Positions 58,523-64,000 of a stretch of DNA of 64,000 nt are shown piece by piece. Position 1 is the first letter of the stretch. Every line of letters starts with the position of its first letter. Where the stretch lies: the IMG/VR virus record IMGVR_UViG_3300046507_000506, positions 1-64,000 of that record; one strand, given 5' to 3'. Origin of the DNA: a virus. A program made the translations under genes and the position numbers. The notes under the pieces were generated by a model, which ran no database searches, was not told the origin of the DNA, and saw only the letters and a program-made list of their open reading frames with translations.

Positions 58523-59755
58523 ATGCCGAGAGCAAAACCCAAGACACTGGAAGCGCCGCCGAGCATCGGCGGCCGTAGCGAAGTCAAGAAACACAATAAC
58601 GCAATTCACGTCAGCGGCGAGCTTTCGCTCGTTGGCCGCAAGCTCGTGAATGTGCTGCTGCTCAATGCATACGACAATCTCGCGCGGCAGCGCGATCACA
58701 CCATTCCGGTGCCGCTGCTGTGCGACCTGATCGGTTGGGAGAGTAGCGGCAACATCGACAGCCTCAAAGACGCGCTGCGTCAGTTGGCATCGACGCCAAT
58801 AGAGTTCGACCTGTTCAACCGCGACGGCAAGCCCACATGGGACGTTACCGCGATGGTTGCGCACGCACGCATTGAGGGCGGCGTGTGCCGGTACGAGTAC
58901 AGCAAATTCCTGTCTGAAAAACTCTCGGACCCGGAAATGTATTCGATCATCAATATCGGCGTGCAGCGCGAGTTCAAGGGCGCGTACTCCCTTACCCTAT
59001 ATGAGAACTGTCTGCGCTTTCGCGGCACAGAAAGCGGCTCGACGGGATGGTGGCCTATCGCGACGTGGCGCAAGGTGCTCGGCGCAAATGCCGCGCTATA
59101 CGACGAGTTCAAGTTCTTTTCGAGCAAGGTCATCAAGCCCGCCGTTGACGAAATCAACAAGGTTTCCGACCTGATCGTTGAGCCCGAATACCAGCGTAAG
59201 GGCCGCTTCGTCACAGATATCCGGTTTCTCGTGAAAGACAATCCGCAGCGTTCACTGCTCGACATGACGACAGACGCGAGCGGCGCAAAGGATTCGGACG
59301 CCTACAAACTGCTCGTTGAACTGGGCGTCGGCGCGACGCTCGCGCTCTCGATGGTGACGAAAGACGAGGCGCGCGCGGCTGAGATTGCCCGCTACACAAA
59401 GGAACGGCTCGATAGCGGTGAAATCACCGGCAGCGCGGGCGGCTATGCGCGCACGCTGTTCGAGACAAACGCGGTCGTGAAGAAACCGGCGAAACGAAAG
59501 GGTGCAGACAAGAAAGCCGATGGAGTGGGGGAGGGCGGGAGCGAGGCCGACGAGCAAGCCAGCAAGACGCGCGCGGCGGTTGCGGCGTTGACCGCAGAGG
59601 AGCGGGCCGCGCTCGCTGCCGAGTTCATCACGAACACCGGAACGAGCGCGACATATGATGCAGGCAAAGACAAGGTTGGCACCCTGGTGGAGACTCGCCA
59701 GTATCGCGACTTCACGCGGCAGCGGGCGGCCGACGTGATCGCCGCGCGCCGTTAG
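58523..59755 (+). CDS. rep: Rep_3-type replication initiator
   Basis: 410 residues from ATG 58523 behind GGAGGG; ATG 58475 is weaker and overlaps the operator. HNNAIHVSGELSLVGRKLVN, VPLLCDLIGWESSGNIDSLK, YEYSKFLSEKLSDPEMYSII and SLTLYENCLRFRGTESGST-GWW mark the two winged-helix domains of the Rep_3 family (RepB/RepA/TrfA-like). Residues 240-410 add a helical basic tail with KKPAKRKGADKKADG. Binds the iterons upstream and starts plasmid replication. Ends overlapping the convergent lysis block. Confidence 0.85.
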   Translation: MPRAKPKTLEAPPSIGGRSEVKKHNNAIHVSGELSLVGRKLVNVLLLNAYDNLARQRDHTIPVPLLCDLIGWESSGNIDSLKDALRQLASTPIEFDLFNRDGKPTWDVTAMVAHARIEGGVCRYEYSKFLSEKLSDPEMYSIINIGVQREFKGAYSLTLYENCLRFRGTESGSTGWWPIATWRKVLGANAALYDEFKFFSSKVIKPAVDEINKVSDLIVEPEYQRKGRFVTDIRFLVKDNPQRSLLDMTTDASGAKDSDAYKLLVELGVGATLALSMVTKDEARAAEIARYTKERLDSGEITGSAGGYARTLFETNAVVKKPAKRKGADKKADGVGEGGSEADEQASKTRAAVAALTAEERAALAAEFITNTGTSATYDAGKDKVGTLVETRQYRDFTRQRAADVIAARR

Positions 59756-60231
59756 TGGTGCGCGTAGGTAATCGACGCCATCAACGCGGCGCATGCTGCG
59801 CTGCCGTCCGGCAGCGATACCGGCTGAGCGGCCGCCTTGTCGGCTGATGAACTTTCATCGGTTGCCGCCGTGCCCCAGTGCGACCATCCAAAGGCGCGCA
59901 CACCCGCCCACATGAGTTGACGTCTCCACCACGGCACCGCTGTAGCAGCCGATGCCTCGCGCAATACCGCGTCCGCGACGTCTCGCGTGACGATATGCGT
60001 TGAATAGAGGTAGTCATGCACCGTCGCCGCCGCGCTCGACGTGTCGCCTGCCAGTTCATAGATGACGGGCAGGCGCGGGACGCTCGCGAAATTGGTCACG
60101 AAGCCTTCAGGCACGGTGATCGTGAACCCGGCGACGTCGGACTGATAGACGAGGTCGGCGAGCAATAGCCAGTTACCGTCATCTTTATCCGTCGCAGGTT
60201 GTACCTTCAGAGCGGTTTTAAACTCGCTCAT
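59752..60231 (-). CDS. DUF1353-like protein
   Basis: 159 residues. VPEGFVTNFASVPRLPVIYE then AAATVHDYLYSTH matches the DUF1353 pattern (GFxTxFASVPR and HDYLY). Common near the lysis genes of phages; role unknown. The C-terminal 40 residues are low complexity. Confidence 0.75.
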   Translation of the reverse strand: MSEFKTALKVQPATDKDDGNWLLLADLVYQSDVAGFTITVPEGFVTNFASVPRLPVIYELAGDTSSAAATVHDYLYSTHIVTRDVADAVLREASAATAVPWWRRQLMWAGVRAFGWSHWGTAATDESSSADKAAAQPVSLPDGSAACAALMASITYAHH

Positions 60232-60761
60232 TGCGTGTTCACTACCGCGAGCAGCAGCGCAGCCTGCATGCCGGTAATCGCGAGATTCGCAGCGGTCTTT
60301 TGAGGCTCAGTCAGGCTCGATGTTTTCACGAGCGTAAGCAGGCCCGGTAGCTGCGAATCGGCGAACGCTTTCACGGTTGCGAGGTCGAGTGTTGGCAAGG
60401 GCGCACCACTCACCGGGTGCGCAATCGCGGCGGCGACGGTGCAGACCTTACCCGCCCGGTCCTGCGCGTCTTTCAGGAACGCGATGGCGGCCGGGTCCGT
60501 CTCGATAACGATCATCGACGCGAGGAACGGCTGTCCGACAGTGCAGTTTTTATCGACCGTCACCGCGAGCGCCGCGAGCTTTTGCGCCGCTGCCTGAGCG
60601 GGCGTTTGCGTGCTGGCCGGTGCGGTGGCGGTTGCCTGCGCACCGCTGCCGGTTGCAATGGCCGTGGCAGGGCCGCTCGTGTTCACAGTGGCGCAACCTG
60701 CCATCATAGCCACGCCGACCAACGCGCCGGGCATCAAAATACGTCTGAACGATTTCTGCAT
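60228..60761 (-). CDS. Phage lipoprotein
   Basis: 177 residues. Basic start then LMPGALVGVAMMAGCATVNT: signal peptide ending in lipobox MAGC, so Cys at about 23 would be lipid-modified. Mature part is Ala/Thr-rich and helical, with DKNCTVGQPFLASMIVIE. In the lysis block but too long for a typical Rz1 spanin; may alter the host envelope. Confidence 0.6.
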   Translation of the reverse strand: MQKSFRRILMPGALVGVAMMAGCATVNTSGPATAIATGSGAQATATAPASTQTPAQAAAQKLAALAVTVDKNCTVGQPFLASMIVIETDPAAIAFLKDAQDRAGKVCTVAAAIAHPVSGAPLPTLDLATVKAFADSQLPGLLTLVKTSSLTEPQKTAANLAITGMQAALLLAVVNTQ

Positions 60762-60804
60762 GTGTGTACCTGTAGAGGCAGTTAAAAAAGCGATCGCGCC
60801 GGGC

Positions 60805-61377
60805 TCAGTCGTGCCCGTCGCCTTCGAAGTGGTGAATGGTTGTCGTGCTCGAAAACACGTAACCCTCCAGGCCGTAGCGTTTCGCGACCCAGATAGGGAA
60901 GGGCGAATCGTGAATTCCGTCGTTCTTTCCGGTGTGGTGCTGCTTCGTGAGCAGCATGCCGTTGACCGTCATGTCATCCACGAACAGGTACGGATCGCGC
61001 GGCCTGACGATCTGCTTATCGTTTTCGAGCGGGTGCGCGGCCGGAATGACCGTCACAATCGGGTCTTTGAAAAATCCATCCCAATCGAATGCCTGCGCGT
61101 GCGGCCCCCACTGGCCTTTTTTGCAATCGGCTGCAAAACGATGCCAGTCGATCATGTTCGCCATCGATCTTTCGATGGGATAGTGATGGGCTTCCAGCGG
61201 ATGACCGCTTTCTTCGGCGGTTGCCCCCGAAATCCAGCAACGCCCACCCTCGCGCTCAATCAGTAGCTTTTTCGAGTGCGTGAAAAGCGCCGTCGTCGTT
61301 CGCGCCTCATGCCCCGGAATGTTGACTTCAACCGAGAGCGTTTCACGCTCGACGTGAACCTGTTCTACCGTGCTCAT
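60805..61377 (-). CDS. HNH-like nuclease or zinc protein
   Basis: 190 residues from ATG 61377, overlapping the endolysin stop. LLIEREGGRCWISGATAEES then GHPLEAHHYPIERSMANMID has the HNH-like order (Cys, HH, Asn). The second half is unassigned (VVPAAHPLEN-type loop, HHFEGDGHD end). Between endolysin and lipoprotein, an odd place for a nuclease. Confidence 0.5.
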   Translation of the reverse strand: MSTVEQVHVERETLSVEVNIPGHEARTTTALFTHSKKLLIEREGGRCWISGATAEESGHPLEAHHYPIERSMANMIDWHRFAADCKKGQWGPHAQAFDWDGFFKDPIVTVIPAAHPLENDKQIVRPRDPYLFVDDMTVNGMLLTKQHHTGKNDGIHDSPFPIWVAKRYGLEGYVFSSTTTIHHFEGDGHD

Positions 61378-62006
61378 GCAATCACTTCCTTCGTCAGTTG
61401 CCACAGGCCGATGCGCGCTGCACCGCCGATATCGCCGCCGTTGACGACGGCCGTCGTACCCTTGAAATTGCCGGTGTCGGCAATCTCGTTCAGGCCATGC
61501 GACTTCCAGAACCACGCACCGGCACGCGCTGCGTGCAGGGGCTGTTCGAGCAGTTCGGGATGCGCGATAACGTCGATCTTCAGGGCCGTTTTTGCGGCGA
61601 GGTAGTTCGCTTTTCCAGTCAGGTGCAACAGGCACCGGCCGCGATACGCAAAGCCGTCGCCGCTCGCCTCGTCGCCGTTGCCTAGCCGGTTTGCGTAGAC
61701 GTTGTTCCCGATGGCCTGCGGATTGCGTGCGAGGCGCAGCGCGAGCGCATTGGGCGGGCCGCCCCGTTTTCCGCTCGCGCTGTAGCGGTCCCATGTGTTC
61801 GCCAGCCCTTGCGCGGAGTAATTCAGGTTTTCCGACAGCCGCGACAGGCTTGCCGTCTCGTGCAGGCTTTGTGCGAGGAACATTTCAATGCGCTGTTCCG
61901 TCGTGATGCCAAACTCCAGCATCGCGGCATTGATCGCATCGACCCATACGGGGCTTGCGGCCGGACCCGGCGCAAGCCGCTGCAATTGCGCAAGCGTGAT
62001 CTGCAT
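61374..62006 (-). CDS. GH19-type endolysin
   Basis: 210 residues from ATG 62006. FLAQSLHETASLSRLSENLN-YS carries both catalytic Glu of GH19 lysins (HE and SEN). NNVYANRLGNGDEASGDGFA then YRGRCLLHLTGKANY is the conserved second half. No signal peptide, so it depends on a holin, which is the next gene upstream. Overlaps both neighbours. Confidence 0.85.
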   Translation of the reverse strand: MQITLAQLQRLAPGPAASPVWVDAINAAMLEFGITTEQRIEMFLAQSLHETASLSRLSENLNYSAQGLANTWDRYSASGKRGGPPNALALRLARNPQAIGNNVYANRLGNGDEASGDGFAYRGRCLLHLTGKANYLAAKTALKIDVIAHPELLEQPLHAARAGAWFWKSHGLNEIADTGNFKGTTAVVNGGDIGGAARIGLWQLTKEVIA

Positions 62007-62431
62007 TACGCGCCCTCGCCCGGCGTAGTGCCGCTCATACGGCTCACCCATGCCACGAAGCCGCTGACGGCCGGTTCAAGGATTCGCGAGCCGCTATAGC
62101 CGCCAAGCGTGATGAGCCCGGCCTGCACGACGGATTGCCAGTTGAAATACGAGCCGAGAAAGAAAATGCAGAGCCCCACCACAATCGAGGTCAACAGGTC
62201 TTTCACGATTTCGAGCGCCACGCTTCTGACGACAGTTGCCGGGTCCGCGATCTTTTGCGCCGTGTACGCCGAGCCGCCGATGATCGCGAGCAGCACTGAG
62301 ATGCCGATTGCAGCGGGCGGAATGTCGCGCAGGTCATGCGCGAACGTCACCTGAGCGGCGAGGGCAGCGGCCGACCAAAAGAGCAGCAGGAGCGCGTAAA
62401 AGAGTTGTTTCAGTTGCAGGCTTTGAAGCAT
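62006..62431 (-). CDS. Holin-like membrane protein
   Basis: 141 residues. An N-terminal hydrophobic segment (LFYALLLLFWSAAALAA, possibly a signal-arrest or first span), then IGISVLLAIIGGSAYTA and DLLTSIVVGLCIFFLGSYF. Short polar loops between. Directly before the endolysin with a 1-base overlap, so holin is the simplest reading. Confidence 0.65.
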   Translation of the reverse strand: MLQSLQLKQLFYALLLLFWSAAALAAQVTFAHDLRDIPPAAIGISVLLAIIGGSAYTAQKIADPATVVRSVALEIVKDLLTSIVVGLCIFFLGSYFNWQSVVQAGLITLGGYSGSRILEPAVSGFVAWVSRMSGTTPGEGA

Positions 62432-62841
62432 GTCGCGTCCTTGGAGCGTTGGTGTGCGTCAATCAGAGAAAAGGTCACGACGAGCAGCGCATGCCAAAGA
62501 CACGCTATCGCGAGGCCCAACGATGCGAGCTTGAGCACTGCGATAAACAACACGGCGACGTAACAGAAGGCGAGGAAGGCAAAGCCGAAGTGCCGGTGCG
62601 CTCGAACCCACGCGAATTGCACCGGCACGAGAGGTGTATCGTTGATGAGGACATCGAGCGCGCCCGCGATGCCACAGATGAGCATGAGCCAGAGCAGGGT
62701 GTAGCCCTCATCGCTAATGGCGATTTGGGCGTACAGGGATCGCGGCTCATTCATGCCGATGTACCACGTCAGAATGGCGACTCCACAGACGTACAGCCGG
62801 AACAGGGCACTTGCTACACACACTTGCGGGCGCGATTTCAT
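62410..62841 (-). CDS. Multi-span membrane protein of lysis block
   Basis: 143 residues with four spans (ALFRLYVCGVAILTWYIGM, TLLWLMLICGIAGALDVLI, GFAFLAFCYVAVLFIAVLK, LGLAIACLWHALLVVTFSLI). Overlaps the holin by 22 bases. Could be a second holin or antiholin. Confidence 0.6.
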   Translation of the reverse strand: MKSRPQVCVASALFRLYVCGVAILTWYIGMNEPRSLYAQIAISDEGYTLLWLMLICGIAGALDVLINDTPLVPVQFAWVRAHRHFGFAFLAFCYVAVLFIAVLKLASLGLAIACLWHALLVVTFSLIDAHQRSKDATCFKACN

Positions 62842-62871
62842 CGTGCGTCGCCTTAATCTAGGGTCACGGGT

Positions 62872-63123
62872 TCAGCGCATACGTCTCGCTGCCATCACCT
62901 TGCCAAGGCCGCCGATAGCGCGAACGATGTTATCGAGCCGTTCGCATATCGCCAGGAACCGGGAGCCTTGCGCCTCACGCGCCTTCTTCCAGTCCTCAAA
63001 CGCTTTGCTCTCAAACAGCGCCTTGCAGTCCGAGCGTTGCATGGCCATTGCCTTGTCCAAGGGTTGATCGAAGTTTAAGAACAGTGAGGCGACCTGCTCA
63101 TTCAGATTTTCCAGTGACGCCAA
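62872..63123 (-). CDS. Hypothetical small helical protein
   Basis: 83 residues if started at TTG 63123; no ATG or GTG fits without larger overlap. NEQVASLFLNFDQPLDKAMA then SKAFEDWKKAREAQGSRFLA. No family recognised. The start is uncertain. Confidence 0.4.
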   Translation of the reverse strand: MASLENLNEQVASLFLNFDQPLDKAMAMQRSDCKALFESKAFEDWKKAREAQGSRFLAICERLDNIVRAIGGLGKVMAARRMR

Positions 63124-63877
63124 GCGCAAGCTCACCGACGACGGAACGCACGAGAAATCGCGCCGCAGGCGTGACCGCCTGCGCTCCGTGCGGTAGCAGT
63201 TTAGGCAGCACAATGACGCCCTCGCGGTCGAACCAGATTCTGAAAAACTGCGTGTCGCGGTCGAGCGCAATGCGATACTGCGCATACATGCGGTCGAACG
63301 TGGACGCAGGCAGGCCCGCCATCACGGCGATGCGCTTCGCCAGCCATTTCACATAGCCGGTTGCGTCCACGACGGCATCAGGCACGCCCTGCTCGTGATC
63401 GGATGCGCGCAGCAGTTGGGCGGCCATTGCAGCCGTCATCCAGTGCGCGACGCCTGTGAGTGTTGTCGAGCCTTGCAGCGATTCAATCGCTTCGGCCATT
63501 GCGCCGGTGAGCGGGTGAAGCGTCCAAGTATCGCCTGCCTCCTCGAACGTAGAGGGCTCAGGCAGGTCGCGCGCAACGTCCAGATAGTCTGACAGCGTGG
63601 ACGTGTCGGTGACCGCGTAGTCCGGCCGATCCTCGCGCGTATGCACGCAATAGTGCGCGAGGGCAAAGAGGCGTTCGCCGACGGTCCACGCGCGCGTATC
63701 GGACACATGGCGCGGCGAAGGCACGCCCGCGTATTCGACGGCGCGGCGCAAAAACTCGCTCATCGTCGCCTCGTGCGCGGTTTCATGCGTCTGACAGAGC
63801 GCGATTTCGTCGCCAAACGAGAGTTCGCGAAGGCGTACATCAAGGCGCGCGGTGCGCAGGGGTTCGAATCGGATCAT
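63098..63877 (-). CDS. Tail-assembly region protein
   Basis: 259 residues. IRFEPLRTARLDVRLRELSF, GDEIALCQTHETAHEATMSE and FDRMYAQYRIALDRDTQFFR resemble tail-assembly chaperone or baseplate-associated proteins near tape-measure genes; this is a weak memory-based match. Overlaps its upstream neighbour by 4 bases. Confidence 0.45.
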   Translation of the reverse strand: MIRFEPLRTARLDVRLRELSFGDEIALCQTHETAHEATMSEFLRRAVEYAGVPSPRHVSDTRAWTVGERLFALAHYCVHTREDRPDYAVTDTSTLSDYLDVARDLPEPSTFEEAGDTWTLHPLTGAMAEAIESLQGSTTLTGVAHWMTAAMAAQLLRASDHEQGVPDAVVDATGYVKWLAKRIAVMAGLPASTFDRMYAQYRIALDRDTQFFRIWFDREGVIVLPKLLPHGAQAVTPAARFLVRSVVGELALGVTGKSE

Positions 63878-64000
63878 TTGATGTTGAAATAGCCCGCAAC
63901 GTCTCGGCGGTCGATTGCCGTGAGCGTCGCAACGGTGAGTTGAACGGCCACATTGAGCACTTCACCCTGGCTTGTGCGCGGCACGGTGAAGGGCTTCGAA
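63874..64000 (-). CDS. Virion-module protein (partial, C-terminus)
   Basis: Only the last 41 residues are visible: SKPFTVPRTSQGEVLNVAVQ, LTVATLTAIDRRDVAGYFNI, K. Stop overlaps the ATG of 63877. Identity unknown; leftward virion operon continues past the right edge. Confidence 0.5.
   Translation of the reverse strand, partial: SKPFTVPRTSQGEVLNVAVQLTVATLTAIDRRDVAGYFNIK

Overview
This window is most simply read as 64 kb of a tailed temperate phage that also has a plasmid replicon (a phage-plasmid). It is GC-rich, and the codon use, the RdgC and the gene families fit a betaproteobacterial (Burkholderia-like) host; the host is an inference. Baseplate, tail-fibre, terminase and lysis genes are here. 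Portal, major capsid, sheath, tube and tape-measure genes are not, and both window edges cut leftward genes, so the genome continues on both sides.

Layout. 1-261: start of a large leftward protein. 378-2504: small rightward early genes. 2513-11745: leftward baseplate and fibre block, including a baseplate-J-like wedge protein, a collar fibre and its chaperone. 11845-19426: rightward cassette of about 20 small, tightly overlapping accessory genes (dUTPase, macrodomain, zinc ribbons, clamp-motif proteins). 19439-22217: leftward collagen-like fibre set. 22699-26243: second rightward accessory cassette. 26323-33270: leftward adsorption block with a FAD oxidoreductase fused to a golvesin-like domain and a GH114-like glycosidase. 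33347-34673: a small HTH regulator, its inverted-repeat operator, one small gene, and about 800 bases of non-coding DNA that folds into long helices, a tRNA-like element and two pseudoknots. 35214-48918: leftward operon(s) with membrane proteins, terminase, regulators, nucleases, a replication protein and a Cro-like repressor.

49150-59755: rightward lysogeny and maintenance block. A LexA/CI-type repressor is followed by a strong promoter, a recombination set (ERF annealing protein, YqaJ exonuclease, an RdgC carrying an FtsK-gamma domain), a ParB-like protein, ParA, two paralogous ParA partners, an iteron array and a Rep_3 initiator. 59752-64000: leftward lysis and tail-assembly genes.

Control seems to rest on four recurring DNA signals: a palindrome of the form ATAGACNNGTCTAT at the immunity region, early promoters and origin; a promoter class sharing GTGACAACATACAATT ahead of accessory cassettes; a TGATACCA-N2-TGGTATCA palindrome ahead of rdgC and parA; and iterons GGTAACCAAATCGGGTT ahead of rep. 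The most unusual items are the large structured RNA region, the RdgC-FtsK-gamma fusion, and the oxidoreductase and glycosidase in the tail-fibre locus.
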